Source: Desulfomonile sp963700305 (lineage in GTDB: Bacteria; Desulfobacterota; Desulfomonilia; Desulfomonilales; Desulfomonilaceae). From it: a stretch of 64,000 bases of DNA. The notes under the pieces are model-generated. The model ran no database searches. It saw nothing but the letters and a program-made list of their open reading frames with translations, and was not told where the DNA came from. The stretch lies in contig CAVOXB010000029.1 of the NCBI GenBank assembly GCA_963700305.1, positions 1 to 64,000 on the forward strand, in the 5' to 3' direction. The translations under genes and the position numbers were made by a program. This document shows positions 1-8,985 of the stretch, piece by piece (positions within the stretch are counted from its first letter, which is position 1; each line of letters starts with the position of its first letter).

Positions 1-222
1 TGGACCGAGGCGGTCATTGAGTCGGCAGGGATGGAGTGCCCCTTATCACTCCAGCCCAGTACTTGTTCCAAGTCGGATGCGAGCCAGGGCCTCGCATGTG
101 TATGCTTCGCGCTCGGCTGTCGCCACGAAGAGGGGCTGCGTCGTCTATACTCGTTTTAAGAAGGGAACAAGATGCGAGCGTCAGAAGTGAGGTCCCATCT
201 CCTGCCACCGGAGACGGCGAAC

Positions 223-444
223 ATGTATCTAACGGCGATCGTGGAAGAAGATGGCGACGGATTCGTCGCCCTGTGCCCCGAGCTTGATGTCGCCAGCCAG
301 GGCGAGAGCGTTGAGCAGGCGACGGACAATCTTCGCGAGGCCGTCGAACTCCTCCTCTCGTGCGCCGATCCTGCGGAGATCTCCTCGAGGCTGAAGGCTC
401 GCGTCTATGTGACCCACTTCGAGGCCCGCGGTGGGGCGGCTTAG
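223..444 (+). CDS. hicB: HicB-type antitoxin
   Basis: This is a 73-residue HicB-like antitoxin with the usual opening: a short beta strand, then an acidic EEDGDGFVA turn and a CPELDV motif, followed by the SQGES...EQATDNLREAVEL helix of the HicB partial RNase H-like fold. I chose the ATG at 223 because GGAG lies about 9 bases upstream and family members start right at this strand; the reading frame is open further upstream (ATG at 172). HicB binds and neutralises HicA and usually represses its own operon. The next gene, a HicA-like toxin, overlaps its 3' end by 14 bases, which implies translational coupling. No C-terminal DNA-binding domain is visible, so this is the short form of the family. 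Confidence 0.85.
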   Translation: MYLTAIVEEDGDGFVALCPELDVASQGESVEQATDNLREAVELLLSCADPAEISSRLKARVYVTHFEARGGAA

Positions 445-652
445 GGTCCTGTCCGGAGCCGACGTCTGCCGCATTCTCTCCGATCAGGGCTTCACCGAAG
501 CAAGCCGCAGGGGAAGTCACGTCGTGATGCAGAAGGGCACGCCGGACCGCACAGTCACGGTGCCCGTTCCCACTCATGCTGAACTCAGACGAGGCACACT
601 CGCCTCAGTCGTCCGCCAGTCCGGACTCCCTCGTTCCCTATTCGAAGAGTGA
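431..652 (+). CDS. hicA: HicA-type mRNA interferase toxin
   Basis: This 73-residue protein has the HicA/YcfA double-stranded-RNA-binding-like fold signature: a helix containing GADVCRILSDQGF, then SRRGSHVVMQK, in which the His of G-S-H is the expected catalytic residue, then a VPVPTHAELRRGTL segment and a final LPRSLFEE helix. HicA toxins cleave mRNA independently of the ribosome. The start is GTG at 431, inside the end of hicB, giving antitoxin-before-toxin order, whereas many HicAB loci place the toxin first. The pair lies close to the left window edge, so whether it sits in a mobile region cannot be judged. Confidence 0.85.
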   Translation: MGRLRVLSGADVCRILSDQGFTEASRRGSHVVMQKGTPDRTVTVPVPTHAELRRGTLASVVRQSGLPRSLFEE

Positions 653-685
653 TCGCGACGTCGGTGGGGCGGCGCCTCGACCCAC

Positions 686-1341
686 CTAGTCCACGCTGAC
701 CGACCGCACTTCTTCCAGTTCTGCGATGAGAGCGGTCAGCTTGGCTCTATCGAGGCCGCGCGGCATCTTCAAAAAGAGATGGATGGTGTCGCGGTCATCC
801 TCGCCCGGCACCACGGCCATCTCCTTGACGATCACGTGGGCCGCATGGAGCATGCCCAGGAGTTGAGCGAGGGATGAAAAGCCGGGAGAGCGGAAATGGA
901 TCCCACTCCTACCGCTTGTCCCAAGCGGGGATAGAGGATGCGGTTCTCGATGAGTCGCAGAACGTAGAGACTGACTATCACCACTCCCGTGGTGATCAGG
1001 GCCGCGGAGTAGAAACCCTGGGCAGCGAGTAGTCCCACTGCGGCCACGGTCCAAAGACTCGCAGCCGTGGTAAGGCCCCGCACCGAGACGCCGTACCGGA
1101 TGATAGCTCCGGCGCCCAGGAAGCCTATCCCGGTCACCACCTGGGCCGAGATCCGGTTGGGATCGAAATCCGTTCCCTCGAGACCGTACGACGAGGCCAT
1201 GGTAAAAGCGGCTGCCCCCACCGCGACCAGGATGTGAGTCCTGAAGCCCGCCGTGTGCTCCCGGATCTCTCGCTCTATCCCGATCAGTCCACCGAGCACG
1301 CCGGCGAGGAGGATACGTATGACCACGTCCAGAGTTGACAC
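686..1341 (-). CDS. MgtC/SapB family membrane protein (frameshifted)
   Basis: The N-terminal part reads as an MgtC/SapB domain: a first membrane helix, then GGLIGIEREIREHTAGFRTH, the hallmark loop of the family, and further helices with GIGFLGAGAI. After about position 915 the protein continues in another minus-strand frame as SGIHFRSPGFSSLAQLLGML and a C-terminal ACT-like segment ending in EEVRSVSVD at 686. One- or two-base correction gives about 218 residues, a normal MgtC length. The GTG start at 1341 faces the divergent glycosyltransferase gene. MgtC proteins affect magnesium homeostasis and, in pathogens, ATP synthase; the substrate here is unknown. I read the break as a sequence error, not a real pseudogene. 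Confidence 0.8.
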
Positions 1342-1483
1342 CGGCGTCTCCCGCTGAGTTGCGGTCCAAGTCGCTTCTCATACTAGGACCGGAAGAGGGC
1401 GGCATCAAGATGTCACAGGCGACCGAGGGCGCCCGATGGGCGCAATCGTGTTCAGGTTCTCGTCAGCTGTTCGCTACAGGAAC

Positions 1484-1503
1484 GTTACTCACTTGTGAGA
1501 AAC
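1484..1503. promoter_or_regulatory. Imperfect 20-bp palindrome, possible operator
   Basis: Half-sites GTTACTCAC and GTGAGAAAC flank a TT centre with one mismatch. The site lies in the 266-base divergent space between the mgtC-like gene and the GT/HAD fusion, about 100 bases before the fusion start. Since the fusion has a winged-helix-like N-terminus, a regulatory role is conceivable, but this is only inference. Confidence 0.3.
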
Positions 1504-1607
1504 TATCGATTACGCGAAGACAAAGCCCGTGCCGGGGTCAGCTACTTCTGCTGGCCGTCATCCCACGTATGAGACGGACCTCCATCGGTCTCTGGAAAGG
1601 TGGAGTG

Positions 1608-3395
1608 ATGAGGTCCACGGAAGCGATCGGTCAGGCCGAACGACGGTATCTGCAGGCCGTCCACGATCTCGTCGGCGGTGAGGCGAACACCGCTGTATCG
1701 TTCCGCGATGTCCAGGAATACCTCTCATATACCGACGATGAAGCAAGTCACTGCAGCGATCTTTGGACTCGCTGCGGAGCGGTCGAGTGGCCGACTTTGG
1801 GTCACTTAGCTCTGACACAAATCGGGCTGGCTCGCGCCAGGCGCATCGCGACGAGCATCCCGGCTGCCTCTTCCTTCGGGCCGGGTGTATCCGGAGATCC
1901 GCGAGACAAGGAGAGCAGCCCTCGGACAATTGAAGCTGGGGCGATCTCCGTTGTGATCCCAGCTCTCAATGAGGCAGGGACCATCGGTCAGCTCGTGCGG
2001 CTTGTCAAAAGCAGCCCCAAGGTGCTCGAGGTTCTGGTGGTTGACGACGGTTCTGTTGATGGCACCGCAGAAGTTGCCGCGCAAGCGGGCGCCCGGGTGA
2101 TGATGAGTTCGCTTTTGGGCAAGGGTGCGTCCATGGAGGACGGGGTGAGGGCTACCCGGGGAGAGATCGTCCTCTTTCTCGACGCAGACCTCCTGGAGAT
2201 CAGCGAGGATTTCGTCGAAAGGATGGTCGCTCCCATCCTCGCGGGGGAGGCAGATCTGGTGAAGGCCAAGTTCACGCGCGACTCCGGCCGCGTGACCATT
2301 CTAACCGCCCGCCCACTTCTTGGTGCCTTCTTTCCCGAGTTGGCCAGGTTTGATCAGCCACTTGGAGGGATCGTCGCCGTTCGACGTTGGTTGGTCGGCA
2401 GCCTTCGGCTCGAGAATGACTACGGTGTCGATGTGGGCCTGCTGATCGACGTGGTGGCCAGGGGAGCTCGGGCAGTGGAGGTCGACATCGGTCGGATCGA
2501 CCACGAAAGTCAGCCGCTCGAGGCTTTGGGGGACATGGCACGACAGGTCACCAGGGTCATTCTCGACCGGGCGTGGAGACACGAGCGTCTGAGCATGAAT
2601 CTCGTGCTTGAGATGCAGGAGACGGAGCGAAGAGCCAAAGCTGAGCTTCTCCCACCCGTAGATTCCCCCGCCGATGTACAGTACGCCCTCCTTGACATGG
2701 ACGGCGTCCTCCTGGATGGTCGTTTCGTTGTGGCGCTGGCCGATCGGATCGGAGCTCAGTCCGAGCTCCCACTGCTCCTGGACAGCAAGGTCTTGCCTGA
2801 TGGCGAGCGGACCAGGGCCATCGCGTCATTGTTCACCGGGGTACGCCGGGAGGTTTTTGAAGAGACGGCCTTGTCCATGCCGCTCATGGAGGGCGCGGTG
2901 GACCTTGTGGTCGCTCTTCGCAAGGCGGGCTACCGGGTAGGCGTTGTGACCGACAGCTTCCACGTCGCGGCAGAGACGATTCGCCGACGGGTCTTTGCTG
3001 ACTTCAGCGTCGCGCACGTGATGAGATTTCGAAACGGCACGGCGACGGGGGAGATCACGCTGTCGCCGTTCATGCTCGGCCCCGGAGGGTGTCGGGAGCA
3101 CGATTGCTGCAAGTCAAACGTGATCAGGCGATTGCACGAATCGGCCGGGCTTGTGCCCGAGCAGACCCTGGCGGTGGGCGATGGGGACAACGATATCTGC
3201 ATGCTAAGAGACGCGGGCATTTCGGTAGCATTTCGACCCAAGTCAAGACTGGTGGAAGAAGCGGCCACGTATAGTCTCGACGGCTCCCTGCTCAGCATAC
3301 TCGATCTGCTTGTCCCAGCGGAGCCTCCTCCGTCAACTGCGAATGCGCGGTCGACCGGGAGGGAACAAGCTCGGATAGGTTCTCTGGCGGTCTGA
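1608..3395 (+). CDS. Winged-helix/GpgS-like glycosyltransferase/HAD phosphatase fusion
   Basis: This 595-residue fusion has three parts. Residues 1 to about 80 resemble a winged-helix module. Residues about 110-335 are a GT2/GT81-type nucleotide-sugar transferase: the opening strand SVVIPALNE, VDDGSVDGT, the metal-binding FLDADL, and DYGVDVGLLIDVV with QPLEALG as in glucosyl-3-phosphoglycerate synthases. Residues about 356-580 are a SerB-type HAD phosphatase: LDMDGVLLDG motif I, VVTDS motif II, a CKSN lysine, and GDGDND motif IV. The likely job is synthesis plus dephosphorylation of a glycosyl-phosphoglycerate, giving a compatible solute such as glucosylglycerate; the exact sugar is unproven. 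I chose ATG 1608 because an AAGGTGGAG ribosome site precedes it, although the frame is open back to 1335. Confidence 0.75.
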   Translation: MRSTEAIGQAERRYLQAVHDLVGGEANTAVSFRDVQEYLSYTDDEASHCSDLWTRCGAVEWPTLGHLALTQIGLARARRIATSIPAASSFGPGVSGDPRDKESSPRTIEAGAISVVIPALNEAGTIGQLVRLVKSSPKVLEVLVVDDGSVDGTAEVAAQAGARVMMSSLLGKGASMEDGVRATRGEIVLFLDADLLEISEDFVERMVAPILAGEADLVKAKFTRDSGRVTILTARPLLGAFFPELARFDQPLGGIVAVRRWLVGSLRLENDYGVDVGLLIDVVARGARAVEVDIGRIDHESQPLEALGDMARQVTRVILDRAWRHERLSMNLVLEMQETERRAKAELLPPVDSPADVQYALLDMDGVLLDGRFVVALADRIGAQSELPLLLDSKVLPDGERTRAIASLFTGVRREVFEETALSMPLMEGAVDLVVALRKAGYRVGVVTDSFHVAAETIRRRVFADFSVAHVMRFRNGTATGEITLSPFMLGPGGCREHDCCKSNVIRRLHESAGLVPEQTLAVGDGDNDICMLRDAGISVAFRPKSRLVEEAATYSLDGSLLSILDLLVPAEPPPSTANARSTGREQARIGSLAV

Positions 3396-3516
3396 CCTTT
3401 CGAGAGATATGCAGGCTGTCATCCATTTGATACAGTCAGCATGTGCTCATCAGGCAAGCCGGCGGGGGACCGGTGAGGGCCGGGTCCTGCCGGGGAAAGC
3501 AAGAGGAGGGCGGGCA

Positions 3517-4722
3517 ATGAAGAAAGCGTTGATCCTAGGGTTGGTGCTGGTGTTCGCGCTTACGATGTTGGGGCTGGCCGCTTGCGGCGAAGAGGAGGAG
3601 ACAACAACGAGCGCCGCGCCCACCACGGCGGCGCCCACGACGGCTACAACGGGGGCTGCGGAGACCACTACCACGGCGGCCGCCGAGACCACCACGACTT
3701 CGGCGTATGCTCCCGGAACCTGGAAATTCACCTTCAACACGTTCTTCCCGGCCACGAACAACATCGCGATCGTGGGCGAGATGTGGCAGGCTGAGATCAC
3801 CAAGCGCACCAACGGCGCGGTGGAGTTCGAGTACCTGCCCGGAGCCTCTCTCACGGCCGCCAACAAAGTCTATGACGGCGTGGTGACCGGTATCTCCGAC
3901 CTCGGGTTCTCGGTCATGGCCTATACCCCGGGGATCTTCCCCATCATGGAATTCGTCGACTTCCCCCATGGCTATCCCGCCGGGTACGTCTCGACCATGG
4001 TGGTGAACGACTACTACAACAAATTCAAGCCGGCCGAGTTCAACGACGTGCATCTGTTCGCCTTCTACGGGACAGGGCCTCAGGTGGTCTTCACCACCAG
4101 CAAGCCGGTGAAGACGCTGGCGGATAACAAGGGGATGGTGCTCAGGTCCACCGGCGTAGGGGCCACTATCGCCGGCCTACTGGGAGCCGAAGGGTATGCC
4201 GCGCCTCAGAACGAGGCCTACGAACTCATGTCCAAAGGTGTCATCGACGGGAGCATCGCTCCTCGGGAGGTGTTGCTGGGCTGGAAGCAGGCCGAGGTGG
4301 TCAAGTACGTCACCAACTGCTTCTCCATCGGCTCGTGCACCGGCATGTACCTCGTTATGAACGGCGACAAATGGAGCGAGCTGCCGCCGGATATCCAGCA
4401 GATCTTCACCGACGTGAGCGCGGAGTACGTCGAATACTGGGCCAAGGTAGGTTCGGCCTACGACTACGACGCCATGGTCTTCTTCAACGAGCAGGAGGGC
4501 CGTGAGGAGATCGACCTGTCCGAAGAGGAGAACGCTGCCTGGAAGACCGCCGTCCGACCGATGATCGATGAGAAGAACACCGCTCTCAAGGACGCGGGCT
4601 TCACGGACGACTATGAAGGGTTCATCCAGGAGCGGATCGCCTACTGGACGCAGAACCAGGTCTCCGAAGAAGAATGCTCCGCGTGGGTCAAGGAGAACAT
4701 CAAGTCACCGTCGGCTAAGTAG
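3517..4722 (+). CDS. dctP: TRAP transporter solute-binding lipoprotein, DctP family
   Basis: This 401-residue exported lipoprotein begins with a short basic N-terminus, a hydrophobic stretch and a lipobox ending LAAC at about residue 22. An unusual low-complexity linker of Thr, Ala and Glu (about residues 25-62) then leads into a DctP-type periplasmic binding domain (WKFTFNTFFP, GASLTAANKVYDGV, then the RSTGVGATI ligand region). DctP captures a dicarboxylate or other organic acid for the DctQM permease. The start at 3517 has AGGAGG about 8 bases upstream. Similar Thr-rich linkers are common in high-GC Gram-positive lipoproteins, which hints at an actinobacterial source. It is first in a dctPQM operon, separated from dctQ by a hairpin. 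Confidence 0.9.
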   Translation: MKKALILGLVLVFALTMLGLAACGEEEETTTSAAPTTAAPTTATTGAAETTTTAAAETTTTSAYAPGTWKFTFNTFFPATNNIAIVGEMWQAEITKRTNGAVEFEYLPGASLTAANKVYDGVVTGISDLGFSVMAYTPGIFPIMEFVDFPHGYPAGYVSTMVVNDYYNKFKPAEFNDVHLFAFYGTGPQVVFTTSKPVKTLADNKGMVLRSTGVGATIAGLLGAEGYAAPQNEAYELMSKGVIDGSIAPREVLLGWKQAEVVKYVTNCFSIGSCTGMYLVMNGDKWSELPPDIQQIFTDVSAEYVEYWAKVGSAYDYDAMVFFNEQEGREEIDLSEEENAAWKTAVRPMIDEKNTALKDAGFTDDYEGFIQERIAYWTQNQVSEEECSAWVKENIKSPSAK

Positions 4723-4770
4723 GAGCCCGGATCCAGCGACCGGCAAGCTACAAGTAGTGAGGAAAACCAG

Positions 4771-4802
4771 CATAGAGGCGGGGCGCAAGCCCCGCCTCTA
4801 TG
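4771..4802 (+). terminator. Perfect 14-bp hairpin with GCAA tetraloop between dctP and dctQ
   Basis: Arms 4771-4784 and 4789-4802 are exactly complementary and enclose the GNRA-type loop GCAA. No T-run follows, so it is more likely an mRNA stabiliser or processing hairpin than a full terminator. Such structures between a binding-protein gene and its permease often raise binding-protein mRNA over permease mRNA; that role is inferred here. Confidence 0.75.
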
Positions 4803-4822
4803 CCTAAGCGGTGGTCGTACCC

Positions 4823-4854
4823 CAAGGAGGTCCTATGGAGATGCTTCCTCCCGA
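4823..4854 (+). repeat. 32-bp direct repeat copy 1 (dctQ ribosome site and first codons)
   Basis: These 32 bases, spanning AAGGAGG and the first codons of dctQ, recur exactly at 10,200-10,231. Similarity continues imperfectly downstream (the proteins share MEMLPP, then EPLP and RE). The second copy is therefore the beginning of a paralogous dctQ, not a random repeat. Confidence 0.85.
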
Positions 4855-5398
4855 GATGGAGCCGCTCCCGGTCCGGGAGGTCGAAGCTGAGAACGGCCCC
4901 CTGAAGACCGTAGATAGGTACATCGTACTCTTCAGCAAGATCCTGTTCTGGATCGCCGGCGCCGGCCTCGTTGGGATGCTCGTTCTCATAGTCGCCGACG
5001 TCATCGGGATCAAGATACTCTCCCGCCCGGTGCCGGGAGGCATCGAGATCATATCTTTCTTGGCGGTGGTGGCGATAGCCGGCGCAGTCCCCTTCACGCA
5101 GGTGATGAAGGGGCACGTGGCGGTCGACTTCATCGTGGAGAAGTTCCCCCGCCGCTCCAAGCTGGTGATCGACGCCATCATGGTCTTCTTCAGCATTTGT
5201 CTGATGGTATTGCTGACCTACTACAGCTTCAAGTACGCCGGGAAGCTCAGATCCACCGGTGAAGTGTCCATGACCCAGAAGATCCCCTTCTATCCCTTCG
5301 TGTACGGGATGGCGGTGTGCTTCTTGGCGCTTCTGCTGGTCCTGATCATGGACTTCATCAAATCGATCACCAAGGCGGTCAAGACATGGACCCCGTGA
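4835..5398 (+). CDS. dctQ: TRAP transporter small permease, DctQ family
   Basis: This 187-residue membrane protein has four predicted helices, starting near residues 30-55 (SKILFWIAGAGLVGMLVLI), and the DctQ middle motif GGIEIISFLAVVAIAGAVPF followed by KGHVAVDFIVEKFP. DctQ forms the membrane complex with DctM and docks DctP. I chose ATG 4835 over an in-frame GTG at 4811 because a full AAGGAGG sits 4 bases before the ATG and the GTG has none. It overlaps dctM by 13 bases, consistent with translational coupling. Confidence 0.9.
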   Translation: MEMLPPEMEPLPVREVEAENGPLKTVDRYIVLFSKILFWIAGAGLVGMLVLIVADVIGIKILSRPVPGGIEIISFLAVVAIAGAVPFTQVMKGHVAVDFIVEKFPRRSKLVIDAIMVFFSICLMVLLTYYSFKYAGKLRSTGEVSMTQKIPFYPFVYGMAVCFLALLLVLIMDFIKSITKAVKTWTP

Positions 5399-6690
5399 CC
5401 ATCGGGATCATAGGGGTCGCCGTCCTGGTGGTCATCTTCCTGCTGGGCATGCCCGTGGGCTTCACCATGGCCTTCGTGGGATTGATCGGGTTCGCGGCGG
5501 TCAAGGGGCCGGAGGCCGGGCTGAGCATATTGGCGCGAGACTTCTGGGAGATCTGGTCCAGCTACAACCTCACGGTCATCCCTATGTTCGTCTTCATGGG
5601 CTCGGTGGCGTTCTATGCGGGGATGAGCGGCAGGCTGTACCAGGCCGCGTATATCATCTTCGGCAGGTGGCGCGGGGGACTGGCTATGGCCACGATCGTC
5701 GCGACGGCCGGGTTCTCGGCCATCTGTGGCTCGACGAGCGCCACCGCGGCGGCCATGGGCAAAGTGGCCATACCGGAGATGCGGCGTTACGGGTACGACC
5801 CCGGTCTGGCCTGCGGCTGCATGGCCGCGGCCGGGAGTCTGGGGATCATGATCCCGCCCAGCACCATCTTCATCATCTACGGCATCCTGTCCGAGCAGTC
5901 GATCGGCAAGCTTTTCGTGGCCGGGGTGGTCCCCGGTCTGATCCTGGCTCTTTTCTTCATCTTCGCGGTCTACATCTGGACGGTGTTCAAGCCGACCTCA
6001 GCTCCGGCTGGGGGCGGTACCACCATGAAACAGAAGCTGATCGGTCTGACCGGTCTCTTGGAGATGCTGTTTCTCTTCGCATTGGTCATCGGCGGCCTGT
6101 TCGCGGGGCTTTTTAGCCCCACCCAGGCTGCCGGCGTGGGGACGGCGGCCGCCATCGTCATAGGAGTACTCAGAAGGTCGTTCGACCTGCGGAGGTTCTG
6201 GCTCTCGGTCAAGGACACGCTGCTGATCACCGCCATGATCATGACCATTGTCGCGGGCGCGACGGTGTTCGGTCACTTCATGGCCGTTACCGGGATACCC
6301 GGGGCCGCTGCCGATTTCCTCGGCGGTCTCCCCGTCCCCCCGACCGTCGTCATGATCATGATACTCGCCATGTATCTGGTCGCGGGATGCTTCATGGACT
6401 CCCTGGCCATGGTCACGTTGACCGTCCCCATACTCTATCCCACCGTCATGGCCCTGGGCTTCGACCCCATCTGGTTCGGCGTCATCATCGTCCTGGTGGT
6501 GGAGATGGGCGTCATCACCCCGCCGGTGGGGATAAACGTCTACATCATCAAAGGAGTGGCGCCGGACGTACCCATGGGGAAGATATTCAAGGGGGCCGTG
6601 GCGTTCTTGGCAGGCATGATCGTCCTGGCGGCACTGCTGCTGATATTCCCTCAAATCGCCACCTGGCTACCGAGCTTCGTCACGTATTGA
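5386..6690 (+). CDS. dctM: TRAP transporter large permease, DctM family
   Basis: This 434-residue protein of about 12 hydrophobic segments carries DctM hallmarks: GMPVGFTMAFVG near the start, TAGFSAICGSTSATAAAMGKV, the GSLGIMIPPSTIFIIYG loop and the closing EMGVITPPVGINVYIIKG. It catalyses sodium-driven uptake of the ligand delivered by DctP. ATG 5386 lies inside the end of dctQ. The frame continues upstream to 5317, but that extension would overlap dctQ deeply and lacks the family N-terminus. A strong hairpin ends the operon. Confidence 0.93.
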   Translation: MDPVTIGIIGVAVLVVIFLLGMPVGFTMAFVGLIGFAAVKGPEAGLSILARDFWEIWSSYNLTVIPMFVFMGSVAFYAGMSGRLYQAAYIIFGRWRGGLAMATIVATAGFSAICGSTSATAAAMGKVAIPEMRRYGYDPGLACGCMAAAGSLGIMIPPSTIFIIYGILSEQSIGKLFVAGVVPGLILALFFIFAVYIWTVFKPTSAPAGGGTTMKQKLIGLTGLLEMLFLFALVIGGLFAGLFSPTQAAGVGTAAAIVIGVLRRSFDLRRFWLSVKDTLLITAMIMTIVAGATVFGHFMAVTGIPGAAADFLGGLPVPPTVVMIMILAMYLVAGCFMDSLAMVTLTVPILYPTVMALGFDPIWFGVIIVLVVEMGVITPPVGINVYIIKGVAPDVPMGKIFKGAVAFLAGMIVLAALLLIFPQIATWLPSFVTY

Positions 6691-6722
6691 CGACCGTACG
6701 GGCCCAACTCTTGACAATTGCC

Positions 6723-6751
6723 GGCGTCCGGAGCCGAGCGCTCCGGACGCC
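6723..6751 (+). terminator. Hairpin terminator after dctM
   Basis: An 11-bp perfect GC-rich stem (6723-6733 with 6741-6751) encloses a 7-base loop and is followed by TCTTCGTT. It lies between the convergent dctM and NhaD-type genes and may serve both directions. Confidence 0.75.
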
Positions 6752-6808
6752 TCTTCGTTGGCCCGCGCCGAATCCCCAACGGGTAGGGTGGACTATAGCT
6801 AGCCAAGG

Positions 6809-8141
6809 CTAGAGAAAGAAGATCGCCGTCACCACGGCGAAGATGGGGACGAGTACCGCCAGTGAATATCCCATGAATCCGAAGAACAGCGGCATCCTGA
6901 GACCGGAGTGCTCGGCTATGGATTTCACGGCGAAGTTGGGTGCGTTTCCGATGTAGGTCAGCGGCTCCCATCATGACCGCCCCACACGAGATGGCGCTTA
7001 GGAAGTCCGCGGGGGAGAAGCCAAGGCCCGGCACTACCTGGGAAGCGGTCAAAGCGCCCACCGTATCAACCCCGACCTGCCCCTGCGCCACTGACGTGAA
7101 GGCCAGATACGTGGGGGCGTTGTCAAGGAAGGACGACAGAGACCCGGTCGCCCAGAAGTAGTGCCAGGGCCGGCTGAGGCCAATGCTCTCTCCGTGAGCC
7201 TGGAGGAGGGCGAGGGCCGGGATCATGGTAGCGAAGATGCCGGCGAAGATCACGGCCACTTCGATGATGGGCGCCCAGCTGAAATGATTGGCTGCCCGAG
7301 GTCCCCGAGGGCCGAACCTGACCGAGACGGCGGCAAGTATGACGAGGATGACCTCGCGCAAGAAAGGGAAGTGGACCGCCTCCCCCATTCTCATCAACAG
7401 GTCCGAGAGCAGGATCGTGAGTATCACGAGTACGAGAAGGAGAATATTGATGGCGCCCTTGAGTCGCATGGGTACGTAGTCCTCTAGGTCGAAGCGGCGG
7501 GCTTGCTCCGGCTCCTTGCGGTAGAAGTGAAGCTCGACAGCCATATACACCGCCAGCACCAGTCCTACCCCCAGGAGCCACTGGGGCCACAGGCCCAGAG
7601 TCCAGGCGAAGGGCACTCCTCGCAGGAAACCCAGGAACAGCGGAGGATCACCAAGAGGAGTCAGCATGCCACCGATGTTGCTCACCGCGAAGATGAAGAA
7701 GACCACCGTGTGCCGGGCGCGCGTGCGCTCGGAGTTGGCCCTCAACAAGGGTCGGATGAGTACCATGGAGGCCCCCATGGTACCGATGAAGCTAGCAAGA
7801 ACGGCCCCCGTCGCCAAGAAGGCCAGGTTGGTCCGGGGGGTGGCCACCAGGTTACCGGTCAGGTAGATGCCCCCAGAGATGGTGTAGAGCGCGAAGAGAA
7901 GGACGATGAACGCCACGTACTCCTCAGCCGTTTCGGCCGTAAGTTCGAGGCCCAGGTGGCCGAAGCGGGCCACCAGATAGACTACCGTAGGCAGACCCAG
8001 TACTAGCGCTATAAGCGCTTTGTTGCGGTTATGGTGAAACCAGGATCCGGCCACCAGCGGCAATATGGCCACAGCCAAGAGCATGCAGACAAACGGGGCC
8101 AGGGTCCAGAACCCCAGCTGCTCGCCCAACTCGGCGCTCAC
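6809..8141 (-). CDS. NhaD/ArsB-type ion transporter (frameshifted near C-terminus)
   Basis: This integral membrane protein of the ion-transporter superfamily starts at GTG 8141. It shows NhaD-like signatures: SNIGGMLTPLGDPPLFLGFL in the first half and SSFLDNAPTYLAF in the second. In the raw frame the C-terminus turns to non-hydrophobic Arg-rich sequence after GAVMMGA. Shifting one base at about 6960 restores LTYIGNAPNFAVKSIA and a final membrane helix, ending at a TAG at 6809-6811. The corrected length is about 443 residues, normal for the family. The likely role is Na+/H+ antiport, though citrate or arsenite relatives share the fold. It is convergent with dctM and unlikely to be part of the TRAP operon. 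Confidence 0.8.
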
Positions 8142-8367
8142 TTCTGCTCTCTTCGGCGACGGAACATCTCCGGGATGATGATCCGGTTCTCAGCCCCTCG
8201 ACAACGCATCAGCACAGCCTCGTTCGGGCGGGGCGAATAGTCATATCTCAACGCGGATGCGCGGAAAAGACACATCCCAGAAGGCGCCGAAGCCTGTGGG
8301 ACTGGACGTCAAGAAGAGTGAAGACGTCGTAGCCCTGGAGACTAGGAGAAGTTCACAGCGCAGATCG

Positions 8368-8667
8368 CTATTCTTCTTCGCGCTCGGGATCCGTCGTGTC
8401 GACGGACGAGGAAGATACCGGCGGCTCCACTGGATCCACAACATGAGGCTCGGTCATCAGCCGTCCGACGGTATCCCACAAGAGCGGATCGTGCGCTCGG
8501 CTCAGCGAGAGAACCTCGCGCGCAACCTCGAGCTCCGGCTTGCAGAACTGCCCAACAATGTGGGAAATCGGGCGTCCGGTGAGCTCCGCGAGTTCGCGAA
8601 GCGTCTCGATGTCTTCCCGTGGAAGGCTAATCGAAAGACGATCCACCTCGTATTCGCGTCTTGCCAC
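8368..8667 (-). CDS. Ribbon-helix-helix (CopG/Arc-like) DNA-binding protein
   Basis: This 99-residue protein begins with a beta strand VDRLSISLP and two helices (DIETLRELAELTG, then PISHIVGQFCKPELEVAREV), the usual ribbon-helix-helix layout. A disordered acidic tail ends in DTTDPEREEE. Such proteins bind operators as dimers. The start is GTG 8667, with only a weak ribosome site. No toxin partner is adjacent, so it may be an orphan regulator. Confidence 0.65.
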   Translation of the reverse strand: MARREYEVDRLSISLPREDIETLRELAELTGRPISHIVGQFCKPELEVAREVLSLSRAHDPLLWDTVGRLMTEPHVVDPVEPPVSSSSVDTTDPEREEE

Positions 8668-8985
8668 GGCTGTCTTTCACCTCGAAGTGTTGCCGGCTTC
8701 CGGCCTTATGTCATATGAGTCTAGCAGACGCGACCGTGGCGACATAGGCTGGCCGATGTCCACCCTTCGCGGCTTAACCCTTGGTTCACTTGGGCCCAAT
8801 CATCCTAATCATTCGGCCCGACGACATCAGAAGGTGTGGCAGAGTCGTATTACGTATCATAACAAAAATACTTGTAAATATGGCTGTTAAGGCCTAGCAT
8901 CTTCATACGGTCGTATTACAGCTTGTCTGCGTAAATGCACCCCGACCGACGCAAGAGTTCGCAGCCGAAGGAGAAGGTGCACACA
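8668..8985. other. AT-rich intergenic stretch
   Basis: No gene is supported here. Bases about 8,820-8,935 are strikingly AT-rich for this GC-rich neighbourhood and contain the word GTCGTATTA twice (near 8,845 and 8,912). This could be a promoter region for the small membrane gene at 8,986, but I could not assign convincing -35 and -10 boxes. Confidence 0.5.

Noticed and set aside
5998..6654. 218-residue minus-strand open frame antisense to dctM
   Set aside because: It is His/Asp/Gly-rich with no hydrophobic or domain pattern, the usual shadow of a GC-rich membrane gene.
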